This document shows positions 20,247 to 31,853 of a stretch of DNA of 64,000 bases, piece after piece. The notes under the pieces are model-generated. The model was not told the DNA's origin, did not search any database, and saw only the letters and a list, made by a program, of their open reading frames with translations. This DNA comes from Phytophthora sp. 'mugwort' (taxonomy: Eukaryota; Oomycota; Peronosporomycetes; Peronosporales; Peronosporaceae). How positions within the stretch are numbered: the first letter of the stretch is position 1; every line of letters begins with the position of its first letter. The DNA is taken from NCBI GenBank assembly GCA_033558025.1, contig JAUCEF010000011.1, positions 2,294,001 to 2,358,000 on the forward strand. Direction: 5' to 3'. A program made the position numbers and the translations under genes.

Positions 20247-22166
20247 ATGCAGCGAATAGCAAAAATGAGTGAAAGCAAACTCATGCACCATAAGCTCATG
20301 GTTTGACTGTTCATCGAGATGGGAACATTCGCCGGCTGTATATGACATGCGTGTCTGGACCGCATCAATGGCTTGCCCGCTATCATAATTCTGTGACACA
20401 ATTGGAAGTTCCAATGGTGTCTTGATAGTGTACGCTAGTTAATGAATACCTATCGCCAAGAGACCCATTCGTGTTGGCCGCAGGTCACTAGAAGGTGGAG
20501 TGCCGACTATCCCATATCGTGAATGGTTTAATTCTAGAGCTCATCTATTTCCGATATGGAAATGTTCGCTGACCATACAAAATATAGCTGCGATTTCGGT
20601 AAGGAAATGCCGACGGAAAAGCCAATCCTGACCCTTATTCGCAATTACGCATAGTTGCCTCCTTACAATTAATCATACCAAAAGTGAAAGGCCTTATGAA
20701 ATGAACGGTCCGATGTCAAAGGAGGTGAATGTTTACCGAATCCGTAAAAATGACTATCGTGCGACACTTTATTTATTATTGCAGCATTCGAGACATTTGT
20801 ATCGCGATGATTGTTCGACTGGTGTCGGCAACCCACTACTCCCTATTGGAATATATATTGTAGGTTCTACTCGAAATTCAAAATTGTCCTAATTTGCAAA
20901 AATCTGATTAATTATCAAATGCCAGAGCCTAGGTGAGGTGCACCTCGCTACGTAAGCATGATTGACGGAGATACATGTTCACCACCACGTCCAAGCAGGG
21001 ATGGCAAAAAACAGGTTTTGTCCCTTTTTCCCTGGGATGACCAGTGTGCTTCCCACTCGCAGTGGGAAAAAGTGGGAAATTGATACCGGTACAGCTCAAG
21101 CATACCGGTTTGAGATTATTCGAGATTCTCGACGTTCCCTGCCAAGATTTCATTGGTTGAAGACAGTGGCTTGAAACTGGTTAGTAGAAGGTATTCCACC
21201 GGTATTATCAAAAACCACAAGGTCCCATTCGGCCCACTTTTTCCCATTAAAAGGACCGGGAATTGGAAGGCAGACAATACGCGTACCATTTCCCAAAAGG
21301 CGTCGTTTGCTGTTTGCTTCCCTGGTCCAAGCCTCAAGAACGCATCTGCCTCTTGCTGAGGACGCAGGGCACGCCACCAAGCTATTCTCAGCTGTCAGTC
21401 ACTCCCAACTGTAATGGGACCATTGTGACATAGTACAGTTGTATGTCATAAGTAGGAGCAATCATCGTATTGTGCCTTTTCCGACTTATGGTCAATCTAA
21501 CCTCAAAAGGTAGGTCCTTTGCAAGAGCGTGTAAGGTAAAAGTTATAATTTGTCGAGGATTAAGTGCATTTGCCGTTTTTCGTCCAATGAAAGTTGGGGA
21601 AGCAAGTCCTACGGATGAGTCCCGATTTGGACTAAGGACTACGTTTTTTAAAAAATTTAGGACCGAATGGCCACAATTCATCAGCCATTCAGACCTCCGA
21701 AAGTGATCAGGGATGAAATGGCCTATGGTTCAGATGAGAGTAGGGTTAAGTATAAAACATAGACACCTAGTCTGTTAGTAGGGCTTTCGTAAAAGCCTCC
21801 TCCTATGTAGGACCCTAAAATGAAGGGCGTTTTGGCATAAATGCACAATTGTTGCCCGGCAAACAGCCCAGACAGGGCAGATGTTCTGGTGGGGCTCGCT
21901 TTCCACTGCAATGCTCGCTGGTCCGCAGAAAAAAACACGCTCGCTCAGGCGGTGGTTGTGCTCCGGCCGGCACTTGGTAATTGTGAGTGCGTACTTCTGG
22001 GTAGATTTATTAAATATATGAGCGCACGTGTTAATCTACAAGAACAAGAGAACTGGTGAGCTGACTCAGCTTCTAAGTAGAATAAATATGCCGAATGAGC
22101 TCGAACGAGCACGAGTAGTAGTGCTCCAATGTACTTGAGCCTTGCAACCCGTAGACCGAGTCTATT
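20247..22166. other. Intergenic DNA before Gypsy element 1
   Basis: About 1.9 kb without a supportable gene. Repeated TGGGAAA/TTTCCCA words in both orientations between about 21020 and 21300 (for example GTGGGAAAAAGTGGGAAA and ACTTTTTCCCATT) hint at an old DNA transposon, but no ends could be fixed. Confidence 0.35.
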
Positions 22167-22171
22167 GGCGA

Positions 22172-22566
22172 TGCAGCGGGGCTGTGTAGCGTAGTGTGTC
22201 AGAGGAAGACGTATGGTTCTCCCAGTCTTAGCTGTGGTTCCTAACCCCTAAGGTCTCCGCAGAGGCTTAGATCACTCTCATTATACCACTAGAGACTCAA
22301 AGAGTCAGTATTCCTAAACCTAGGGCAATATTCTCTTTCATGCTAAAACTGAACTGTTATTTGTATGCTTATCTGCGGCAAAGCCGCCTGTGGTGTAAAT
22401 GTATGACTCTAAGTATCTACCATAGTTTAACCTAGTCAAATGCATATCGAGTGGCCCTGTGGCCACGTACTGAAATCCCGTTAATCCAAGTGGTACCAAG
22501 TACCACTTATTACAAAGTGACAAGTAGCACGGCTACACCGTGTTATCTTCGTGTAACCCCGTTACA
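22172..22566 (-). repeat. 3' LTR of Gypsy element 1
   Basis: About 395-bp copy beginning TGCAGCGGGG and ending CCCCGTTACA as read on the plus strand, with TG...CA ends. It matches the copy at 29427-29823 nearly throughout. It is the 3' LTR because the element is transcribed leftward. Confidence 0.92.
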
Positions 22567-22579
22567 CTCTCCCCCCACC
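22567..22579 (-). other. Polypurine tract of Gypsy element 1
   Basis: Directly inside the left LTR the minus strand reads GGTGGGGGGAGAG, the expected primer for plus-strand DNA synthesis. Its position confirms that this side is the 3' end of the element. Confidence 0.75.
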
Positions 22580-22696
22580 AAACCGTGGACACACCGTATC
22601 CACGAGGGTCTGATTGTATCAATCGAAAAAAGGCCCGGAACCTTCTGCTCCAAGAGCGTTTCACTGTTTGTTCCGCACCGAGTGCTCACACTCAGA

Positions 22697-24360
22697 TGTC
22701 AACAGCTAATTGGTCTTTTGACCCCCCCTCGTTCGCCTCGTGATAACAACCCTCGCCGTGGGCTAAGCCCCTCTGTGTATCCGCCACCTTCGTTATCCTC
22801 GTCATCCCGTACGGGAGAGGTCTCTGACCGTGCGCCACCCGCACCCTCGTGGCTTTCGGTGCGAGAGTATCACTCAGCGCACAAGCGCCGATACGGTCAA
22901 AGGGCCATGCGTGGAGGCGACGAAGCCGCTAGAGGCAGTTCCCCCGTGCGCTTTGCGCGAGACACCTTCTTTGACGACCTTGAGAAAGGTGAAGAGGAGG
23001 TCGATTACACCGAGTCCGTGACCGGTAGTAGTCCTGTCCGCTCGCCGAGCCCGCGCCGCCAACTACGCGCTTCGAATCCTTTCGAGTTCTCAACTCCACG
23101 AGTCCTGCGCAATGCGCCTCCGCTACCTTCGGGGGGACAGAAGATGATCCCATGGGATCTGGTGCCATCACCAATCTTTTGGACGTAGTCCAGGTGCAAC
23201 AGCTTGCACCTGATTCGCAGCTCTCGCGCTCCCAACGTCCTATGGCTCGTCCGTTGCTTACCCCGTCACATCGTGACTATGACTTCGAGCCGTGCAGCGT
23301 CGGACTTGCTGAACACGTATGTGATAGGGGCGGCGGCCGCTACGCCCGAGATCTCGCCGCCCGAGAGTCTCTCAGAGAGAGATACTTGACTCCTCAAGTG
23401 ACTACTCAGCTCGAGTATCGTGAGCACCTGCAAGTGCATGCTCGGGACGGCTCGGACTCACCGATGCGAACTTATCCAGTGGTGCTCCTGTCAGGCGAGA
23501 CGTCTTGGGAAGACGAGGCTCAGTTCCAGAGCTTGGCCGAAGGAGCTCGCAAACTCTCTTTCATGAAGCCGTTCGGGCTATTTTTTTCGTGAAACTGATG
23601 TTCCGAGCCGAACGTAGACTTCGTTTCGAGTTCGCGAAACTGAAGGCGAAATGCCAGTTGCCCCCTGCCTACCGGCCTCGATCCCAAGGGCTCTCGCACT
23701 CGGTGCTTCTGCTGTCACGCTCGTGGGGCCGATCCTCTTCAAGGCCAGATCGACAACTCAGCTACTGGCCTTGGCCCCCCAGCCGCTATTGCCGGGAAGC
23801 GCCAGGCGAGCGACGCCTCGGTCGCTGGCCCTCAGGGCTCTGCTGATCGCGTCGATCGAAAGCGTCCACGACGTCAGGGCAATCTTGCCGGAGGGGAACC
23901 TCGTACTCCCAAGAGTTCTGTGAGTGAGGATAGCCCCTCCACTTCACAAGATATTGGGTACGACTCTGGCGACGACGCTGCGCCACTAAGCGCTCCACAT
24001 GATAGTGGGAAGTTCCCTGCTCATCGAGTAATGGTGGTGGAGGTCGATGACCGGCTGGATCCTCGCGCTGCGAGTCGCAGTGATCTGTAGCGGGTGAGAG
24101 GCGGGTGCAGACCCTGTTCGACTCGCTACAGTGGGCGAAGAGTCATCGTGACCGTCTCGCTGCCGAGATTGATACTGTGCATCATCGGGTCGACTGGTTT
24201 CAGTCTCTTGTCTCGGTTGCAAACCGCCTGGAGCTCCTGGAGCAGTCTTCTGCTCGTCGCTTCGAAACGCTGCACCGTTCGCTCGCTGAGCTACGCGGTC
24301 AGTTGGACCTCCCCGTGCGCCTCCAGCGCTTTGGCCAGCCACCAGCTGCGGCGCCAAACC
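22697..24360 (+). pseudogene. Antisense protein-like frame in Gypsy 3' region
   Basis: On the strand opposite gag-pol, between the 3' LTR and integrase, several consecutive plus-strand frames look like pieces of one broken protein. They are a Ser/Pro/Arg-rich part starting MSTANWSFDPP (22697) and running past FFDDLEKGEEEVDYTESV; an Arg/Leu-rich helical part with ARESLRERYLTPQVTTQLEY; then RAERRLRFEFAKLKAKCQL; an acidic Ser-rich stretch (near 23830-24090); and a predicted coiled coil (24105-24330; VANRLELLEQSSARRFETL). Several frameshifts and stops interrupt it. It overlaps the chromodomain coding strand, so part may be a mirror of that coding sequence. Extra or antisense ORFs between pol and the 3' LTR are known in some plant Gypsy elements; this one I do not recognise. 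Confidence 0.4.
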
Positions 24361-27300
24361 CTCACCCGAGATCGGTCTCGATATGGATTAAGGAAGCCTA
24401 CCTAAAACACGGGGTGTGTACGCATCTTATTCGGAAGATTGAGCGTGTACGCAAGGCCCTTCCTGGCCACGACCTTAAAAGGTCCAATGAAGCGCGGGCG
24501 CAATTTGGTCTTAAAGACCGCAGACACTGCATGTGTAGGTAATAAAACTTTGTCACCCGCGTTAAACACTTCAATTTGCTTCTGCTCTTTGCATCAGCTT
24601 GTTCCTTCTGAACATCTTTTCTTTCAGCCATCGCATCGCGTACTTGTCGTAAGACAGTTAAACGCGTAGACACGAACATGTCAACTTGCCTGCGAACTGC
24701 AGCTGGGCTGATATCAGCTAGCCCATCGGCTATCCCTCCCCCACTAAGCCCAGAACCACGGCGTGGTGGCGTCAGCGGGACGCGAGGGTGTGTGAGACCG
24801 TTCAAATAGAACGGGATGAAGCCTGTCGAGGCATGCACAGCATTGTTCAATGCAAACTCAACGAGTGGAAGCATGGCGCTCCATTGCTTGGGTCTGTTCG
24901 CACAGACACTCCGAAGCATGTCTTCGCAACGCGATTCACGCGTTCTGTCTGACCATCGGGATGCGGATGGTCCGCTGTGGACATGTCGAATCGAGTGCCG
25001 AGCACCTTAAAGACCGACATCCAAACTTATCCGTGAAACGGGGATCTAGATCCTAGGCAATTGCCTCTGGCAGATCACGTTGTCGAAATACACGATCCAT
25101 GAACAGCGTGGCTGTTCCTTCTCCATCGATGGAGTCCGGTACCGCCGCTAAATGAGCCATATTGCTCAATCGGTCGACAAAGACCACGATGCCCATGTTG
25201 CCCGCCGCATCTCGTGGCAGACCGAACACAAAGTCCATACTCATGGATTTGTCAACGCCTCGTGGGTACAGGCAAGCTGGTTAACGGCGCAGCCGAGTGT
25301 GACGAGGGTTTAACCCGTTGACACGTATCACACGTGCGTACATACGTACTGACCCACTTGTAAAGCTTCGGCCACCAGTAGTGGGAGCTCACCGAGCTGT
25401 AGGTCTTTTCTCGGCCGAGATGACATCCAAGTGGGGTATCATGTGCCTCATGGAGGATACGATACTTGAGATCCTTTTTCGTGAGGAACCACGACACGTG
25501 GGGTGTCTTCTGGACCAGTACCAATGGGCCATCATCGAGAGTGTATCGATGTAGCCTCGCGCACAACCGCGCTGACAGCTTAATGTTTGAGTTAGCAAAC
25601 TCCGCGCTTCTTAGCGCATGTAGCAGAGCTACGCAGGACTCGTCCCGAGCGTACGCAGCGCGGATCGAGCCTGTCACAGACGAAGTCACCGTCGTGACGT
25701 GAGCGATCTCATAGTCGGACCTGCATGATAACGCATCGGCCAAGACGTTCTGCCTGCTAGGCTTGTACTGACCTCGAAATTGTACTCCGCGCAAAGCAGG
25801 AGATCCAACGGGCTATCCTCTGAGCGAGATGAGACGACTGCGTCGCAGTGCGTAGCGACCATAATCAGAGTAGATCCCAAACGGCTTGGAGCCGAGCAGA
25901 TGAACCTGGATTGACGAGCGCATACTTCATCGCAAGTAGCTCTTTTCATGACTAGATAGCTCTTCTCAGCAGCCTTAAGCTTTCAAGATTCAAACGTGAT
26001 CACGCGTTCGCGCCCTTCAGCGTCTGTTTGCAACAAAGCACTGCCGATGGCAAAGTATGATGCGTCACAGACGACGCTGAAAAAGCGATCGGCATCTGGC
26101 ACGCCAGGATCGACGCCTGAAGGAGACTCTCCTTAATGGCTTCGAAAGCCGCTCATGTCCGGTGTCCCAACACCAGTTCGCATCCTTCTTAAGGAAATTG
26201 GACAGTGGCCTTGCCGCCTCAGCATAGTTCTTACTTACTTGTCCAAGTAATTGGCCAGGCCAAGCCACTTCCGTAAGTCTTTCTGGTTCTTTGGAATCGG
26301 CCAGTCTACAATGGCCTTGACCTTATGGGATCCGCTCGAAGGCCTCGCTTCCCAATGAAGCGTCCCAGAAAGGGGATCTCTTCAGCGTCGAAGACACACT
26401 TGTCAATGTTGCATACAACTTGTGTCTGCGCATGCACTCGACCACCGCTCGCAGGTGCTCAACGTGGTTCTCCACATCAGTCTTTCCGTGCTCCCACGAC
26501 TGTGGACAAATATATCGTCGAAGTATGTCTGAGCATACGCCCTGTGGGGCCTGAGCAGTTGCGTCACAAGACGATTGAACGTCGCAGGCGGGTTCGACAG
26601 CCCTTGGGCATTACTAGCCACTCCCAGAGCATCCGCCGCTCGGAGTGCTGACCGCCGTAATCGGAATATTGCTTGCTCGCATGAGCAATTCATAGTATGC
26701 ATCGACCAAGTTGAGGGCACGGTACACCGTACATCCCGTCATGTTGTTCTGGAAAACGTCCTTCCTAGGAATAGGCGTTTGCGCCGGAATGGTGACCGCG
26801 TTAAGCTTATTAAAATCATGAACGATTCGCCACTTGCCATTCGGCTTTCTGACACAGAACGTAGGCGTTGAGTGCGGAGACTTGCTCTTGGCACCATACC
26901 CGTCTCGTTCTTAGCACGGCAGAACGCGTCAATGACGTCACACTGTTCTCGTGGCAAAGGCCACTGCTTTGTCACGCAGTATTTGGTTCCAGGAACCAGG
27001 TCAATCCCATGACGTACACCTCGATCCGGGTAGCCTCGTGGGAGGCTTCTTCGAGACCACGTCTTGATATTTCCTCACGAAAGGGTAGTACGGATCCGAC
27101 GGGTCCTTGAAGATCGAGAATCCTGCCCGCGCATTCAGCGCCTTCTTGGTGTCATCAAGAACTGCTTTCCAAAAGCGACGACGAGTTTAACTCCTCCTCA
27201 GGTCGTAAATGACCAACTCGGACATGGACCTCTCGTCCAGCTCCAACAGAGCGGCCGCAGTGGGCATAGTCTCTAGACTGACGTCGCCATCGACTTCCCC

Positions 27301-28220
27301 TGTCACTCAGTTGACGAGTGTATATAACTGCTCGCTATCACCATGAGTGTTTTCACTCGTCATGTCAGACACATCAGACGCTGACGCTTGGCGTCGTAGC
27401 TTTTCTCCCCGCTGAGACTGTTTGCCTCGGAGAGGTCCTAACAGTCACATCAGCTACGTCTCCAGGTTGTTGCACCGTGTGCGTCTAACCCGAGACTGAT
27501 ATGTCTTGACCAAAAACAACCGTCGCGGAGCTACAATGTTCGCAGTCTCCGCTTCGTGGATTACGTGCCACGTCACCTTTATCAGTGGTCCCTCGGCCTT
27601 GATGGCCCGGCCCACGGCCGGCCACACCACGCATGGCGTGTAGCGACATCCCGTCATCGTGACGAGTGTCGTTGCCGTGACACATGCCACCTGTGTCTCC
27701 CAGCGGGTTACCTGCCGCCCCAGTCACAGCCCACGAGCACTGCTCGGGACTTTTGTCCTCGACACCTATAGTGACTACAAGTTCGGATACTCCGATGTCC
27801 AGCACATTGACCGACTCGGTTCAGTTCCCGCGCCAAAAGCGCTTTTGCTTCCTAGAGGTGGGTTCATGACTCACCAAAGCTCCACCAGGAGTAAAGCGCG
27901 TTGCGCCCAAGGTCTTCGACCTCCAATCAATCCATGGCTCGTGACGTTCCAGCCATACCATGCCCAGGATGCGATCGTACCTCGAACCCAGATCTAAGAC
28001 CAGACAGCTTTCCACCCTATCGAAGTCGAGAAACTTCACGCCCAGGTTCACAGGAACCTTACATGGGTCACCGTCAATAGGCGAACAGTGATAATGTCAC
28101 CCCTGCGCTCCCTGAGCGCCTCAGCGTACTGCTGACTTCCTTCCATTGTGGAGCGTCGAGCGTTGTTGCCCGACGCCCCGGAATCGGTCAAGATGATCCA
28201 TGGCTTCTCAAAGCCCTTCA
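23786..28220 (-). pseudogene. Broken pol of Gypsy element 1 with chromodomain
   Basis: Domains in order on the minus strand: aspartic protease with DSGAS near 28190-28150 and the conserved WLERHEPWIDWR near 27900; reverse transcriptase with the YFDD active-site box (26403-26720); RNase H remnants (about 25690-26110); integrase zinc finger (HLGREKTYSSVS to TCDTCQRVK, 25252-25480); integrase core (MSMDFVFGL at 25244; later FALNNAVHASTGF); and a chromodomain (23786-23998; QYLVKWRGYP). Frames change many times, so no full polyprotein can be made. A chromodomain after integrase directs such elements to chromatin with specific histone marks. Confidence 0.88.
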
Positions 28221-28365
28221 CCGTCGCCTCGACGATGAGTAAGCCCGGCTTGCATACATGTTCCGTGTTAGAGAGTACGGCTCTCTCCGGGGCTGGGACC
28301 TATTGTCCTCCACCTCCATGAGGCTCAACACAAACTCAGTTCTTCCCTAGCAGGGCGCCCCGCGC

Positions 28366-29372
28366 CTATTGAGTGCCGCCGTTTCCCCGCGACGAGCCGA
28401 TGGCTTGGCTCGATGCAGAGCGAAGGATCGTAAGAGCTTGACGCGACCTGCGTGACGGGCAGGTTGCACTCAAATGGGTGGTGCTTCGGCAGATGAAGCA
28501 CTGACGAACATCCATACGCTGCTCGGCAGCATGAAGCTCAGCTTCCTCATCTTCAGCGTAACTGAGGTCCATAGGGACCGGTCCGTCGGATGGTGTAGCG
28601 TTAGCAACGCCCCAGCCAAGTCGAGACGACTTGAAGTTGAGCTCGGCGTTCAACGCCACTCTCACGGCCTCTTCAGAAGAGGAAGGGTGGGTGCGGAAGA
28701 CTTCTGTCCTACCCACGCCAGTGCGGAGACCCTCCATAAAGACTGTCACAGTCACTGCCTCTGGCAGAGGATCGGCCGCCATACCGGAGATCATAGTTGC
28801 AACTCCTGGACGAAGTCCACCAAGTTTTTCTTACCCTGGCGGGTACTCAGAAAGCGTGATCTCACGCTGTACGCCTGATTAGGCGGAGCAAGCACTTATG
28901 AAAGCTGGAGTTTCAGCTTCCTCCACTGGGGAAGGCCGTGTCCACCGACGTGCCGCACATGAGTGCCCATTCTCGTGCTTGGCCACCGAGCTTTGAGATT
29001 GCTAGCGCCACGCGCTGTTACTCAGTACGGAGCATGGCCAATCCCATCGCCATTTCGATCTCACGGATCCAGAACATGAGGTTCTCCCCCTCCTTTCCTT
29101 CGGAAGTCTTGACGCTCAAGATGAGCGGTTTCGGCCGGGAGGCCCCATCCTGCGATGTCGTCGACGTCGATGGAGACGCCGACATCCTCTGCTGGAGGTG
29201 CTCCAACAGAGCATTCTCGTAACTTGAGAACGCCTTCAGACGCGCGTTCACCGCGTCCGGTCCTTGCGAAGCAAGATGCGAATGCCCTCAGGGCCGAGCA
29301 AAGACAATAGCTTTTCAGCGCGTCTTGCTGGCTCTGGGACAGGTTAGAAAACGCTGTCTGCTCCATCCTCAC
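28366..29372 (-). pseudogene. Broken gag of Gypsy element 1
   Basis: Minus-strand gag in several frames. The N-terminal part contains [18 protein letters not shown] and [11 protein letters not shown] (29018-29251), typical of retrotransposon capsid. The C-terminal part (28366-28794) holds a zinc knuckle with CX2CX4HX4C spacing (CFICRSTTHLSATC). Shifts and an in-frame stop near 28880 break it. Confidence 0.85.
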
Positions 29373-29412
29373 CGAAGGATCTAGTCCTAAGACTCAGGTG
29401 CGGGATTGACTA

Positions 29413-29424
29413 CTAGTGCTACCA
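29413..29424 (-). other. Primer-binding site of Gypsy element 1
   Basis: Two bases inside the 5' LTR the minus strand reads TGGTAGCACTAG. TGG pairs with the universal tRNA CCA end. The sequence differs from the common initiator-Met site (TGGTATCAGAGC). Element 2 has almost the same site. Confidence 0.7.
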
Positions 29425-29426
29425 GG

Positions 29427-29823
29427 TGCAGCGGGGCTGTGTAGCGTAGTGCGTCAGAGGAAGACGTATGGTTCCCCAAGTCTTAGCTGTGGTTATCCTA
29501 ACCCCTAAGGTCTCCGAGAGGCTTAGATCACTCTCATTATACCACTAGAGAATTAAAGAATCAGTATTCCTAAACCCAGGGCAATATTCTCTTTCATGCT
29601 AAAACTGAACTGTTATTTGTATGCTTATCTGCGGCAAAGCCGCCTGTAGTGTAAATGTATGACTCTAAGTATCTACCATAGTTTAACCTAGTCAAATGCA
29701 TATCGAGTGGCCCTGTGGCCACGTACTGAAATCCCGTTAATCCAAGTGATACCAAGTACCACTTACTACAAGGCGACACGTAGCACGGCTACATTAGTAT
29801 TACCTTCGTGTAACCCCGTTACA
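29427..29823 (-). repeat. 5' LTR of Gypsy element 1
   Basis: 397-bp partner of the LTR at 22172-22566, with the same TG...CA ends and followed by the target duplication GGCGA. It should carry the element's promoter on the minus strand. Confidence 0.92.
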
Positions 29824-29834
29824 GGCGAGGCCTT

Positions 29835-30334
29835 TTACCGCTGGTTTGGGGGTGTAGTTCGCAGAGCATGTGCATACAAAGGTCTCGCGAACTGCTCCCA
29901 CTCTTCGGGAAGCCGTGGATCCTTGGCCCCATCCTTCTGAATCTTGGAATTGCGCTGCTTCAACGTAGCGTTCGTTCTAACCCTGAATACATGTAGATAC
30001 GTCGGCTAGACAGTTAAGGCACTGGACATATCATTGGGAGACCTACCTGGAATGATAGCGCCTGATATGCTTCGAGAGATAGGCATCCAGAGATTCCCAT
30101 GACGGAGATTCCCACGGCGGAATTCTGTTTCTTTGGCGGCAGGGCTATGCCTGAACACGAGGCGCCCTCCTCACTGGTACTGGAATTCGTCTCCGCCGTA
30201 TCATCACCAGCTTGTCCTGTCAATGGCCCCCACGTATCATCACCAGATTTCTCACGTCGATTGCTATCAAATTCATCGACAACGTCCACCACCAAAGGGC
30301 GCTTTTGGGTGGCGCTCGTCGGCATATCCATCAT
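29835..30334 (-). CDS. Hypothetical protein, possibly two exons, unknown
   Basis: Minus-strand coding signal starting MMDMPTSATQK at 30334, with an acidic Ser/Thr-rich region, then after a frame change a helical piece (SLDAYLSKHIRRYHS). A plausible intron follows (donor at the CCAG/GTAGGT site, acceptor TATTCAG), and a basic, Lys/Gln-rich exon ends LRTTPPNQR with the stop at 29835-29837. The frame change coincides with a short imperfect duplication of GGGAATCTC, so the gene may be broken. The stop lies 7 bp from the Gypsy target duplication. I recognise no family. Confidence 0.3.
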
Positions 30335-30441
30335 ATCTCAGCGAGTATATTGGTAGGGGGATTCTGTAGTTTGTTCGGAATGGCAATATACACCGGGTAG
30401 ACAGCTCGATGGGATAGATCAATAAATCTGAGAATACAGAA

Positions 30442-30737
30442 AACGACTAAAAAAAACCGGCAGCGCTGAACCCCATCCCACAAATTACAGTTCAGCTACT
30501 GCACCCGACAGAAAAACTCGGCACTGACAAAAGTCAGGATTGGATTGGATGAAATGACGTCCAGTCAGACAACAAAAGGACTGATTTGTTAGATAATTAC
30601 ATAAATCTCGCTGCTTAGTTGGTTTAAATTACGTGCTCCAGCATTCTATTGGCTAATTTATGTTCGATTTTACTATGGGAGTTGTGGAGATGGATCGGCA
30701 AACTGCCGAGTTTTTCGTTGTCGGCTCTTTTAGTCGT
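30442..30737. repeat. MITE-like inverted repeat
   Basis: The left end reads AACGACTAAAA (30442) and a similar word starts the reverse complement of the right end near 30737. Inside, GACAGAAAAACTCGGCA at about 30507-30523 pairs imperfectly with TGCCGAGTTTTTCGTTGTC at about 30704-30722. This is the pattern of a short non-coding DNA transposon or hairpin remnant. No target duplication was established. Confidence 0.4.
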
Positions 30738-30763
30738 TCGAGCCTTTAAGCTGGGGAACCAAA

Positions 30764-31779
30764 ATGAGTTTCAAAACGAGAAGACAAGTCGTTTTGAAAA
30801 TTCGTTCCCAAGTGCCAGGTGGCGCTAAAGTAAAAATCGTCAGAACGAAGCAAATCAATTCTTCACTTCAGAGGCCGATGGCTGAGAACGGCGACGAGAT
30901 CAGCTCCGTCGGCTCCTCGAGCAACTTCGACGTGCTTAGCGATGACGCAAGCGCGTCGCTTGAACTCGGGCAGGACGCGGTCGGAACGCAGGAGGTGGGG
31001 TGGGTAGCTCAGAACCGAGTGCACCATCAAATGACGACGAATCGAGGGCTGCGAGGAAGTGGCTGCCACAGAGCCCCGCTCGGTTCAATGCAGCTGCTGA
31101 CAAGTCTCTCCTTGCTGAAGTCCTCGCCACGCCTCCGTTCGCTGCAGATCGCAAAGCGGTAAAGGGTGTGTGGAGAGCAATTGAAAGTCGATTGAATAGT
31201 TCGCTGGGCACGAATTTCAGCTTTCGCTCGTGTCGTGACCGCGCCAGCCTCCTCCTTTGCAAGTATGCGGTCCGCAAGCGGCGAAACGAAGCCGCCAGCG
31301 GTACCAGTGAAGTGCATACGGACGATGACGACGTGCTTGAGCAGCAGCTGCTGCTTAAAGACGATGCAGCGACTCGGGTGCAGACGAAGAAGGCCGCTAC
31401 AGCTTCTAAAACGCAGGAGTTGGAAACCGCAGGTCAGCGGCTAATACAAGCAGCTGAGAACAGGTATGCTTCATATATGACATCTACATGGGTGTGCTCT
31501 GATGCAATAGTTTGTGACTTTTGCTGAATGCTGCATTAATTGTTGCATTAATTAACATAGTCGCTGAGAGAGTTGCCATCGAAGAAGGAGGCAAACCAAA
31601 GCGTCGCCGTCTCTCCACCTTGCTTGAGTAAGAGCAAGAGGATCGGCTGAGCGCAGAAAACTCGTGGCGCAAAAGGTTGAACTTCATCGGGAAGAGCCTC
31701 AACTTCGCCGCTCCGAGCTGGAGCAGCAACGGTGCCAGCATGGGATGCTTTTAGAGCAGATGCAGCATCAAGCTGCATA
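30764..31779 (+). pseudogene. Myb/SANT-like protein of PIF/Harbinger type, broken
   Basis: Frame from MSFKTRRQVV (30764) shifts near 31000 into a second frame carrying a trihelix/SANT-like DNA-binding region (SLLAEVLATPPF, GVWRAIESRLNSSLG, SCRDRASLLLCKYAVRKRR), followed by an acidic and helical part. After a possible intron near 31466-31560 a further helical segment (VAERVAIEEGGKPKRRR) runs into a TAA. PIF/Harbinger elements commonly encode such a Myb-like partner next to the transposase, here facing it on the other strand. The frame shift and stop indicate a decayed gene. Confidence 0.55.
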
Positions 31780-31853
31780 AACCGAGGCGCTGATAAAGTT
31801 TTAGCAACTGCTATTAGTAAGAACGCTGAATGAGCTCCAGGTATATTGGCGAT

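Larger units (their letters stand above)
22167..29828 (-). mobile_element. Ty3/Gypsy chromovirus element 1, complete ends, decayed
   Basis: Two direct LTRs (22172-22566 and 29427-29823) bound an internal region of 6.86 kb. A 5-bp target duplication GGCGA lies just outside each LTR (22167-22171 and 29824-29828). The primer site next to the right LTR and the polypurine tract next to the left LTR fix the orientation as minus. Order on that strand: gag with a CCHC knuckle, protease, reverse transcriptase, RNase H, integrase, chromodomain. Integrase after RNase H plus a chromodomain identifies the chromovirus branch of Ty3/Gypsy. Coding frames are broken by many shifts and stops. By eye the LTRs differ at about 20 places over some 395 bp, so the copy is not recent. 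Confidence 0.92.

Noticed and set aside
20960..21350. hAT-like or other DNA transposon suggested by TTTCCCA/TGGGAAA words
   Set aside because: No matching terminal repeats, target duplication or transposase motif could be established.
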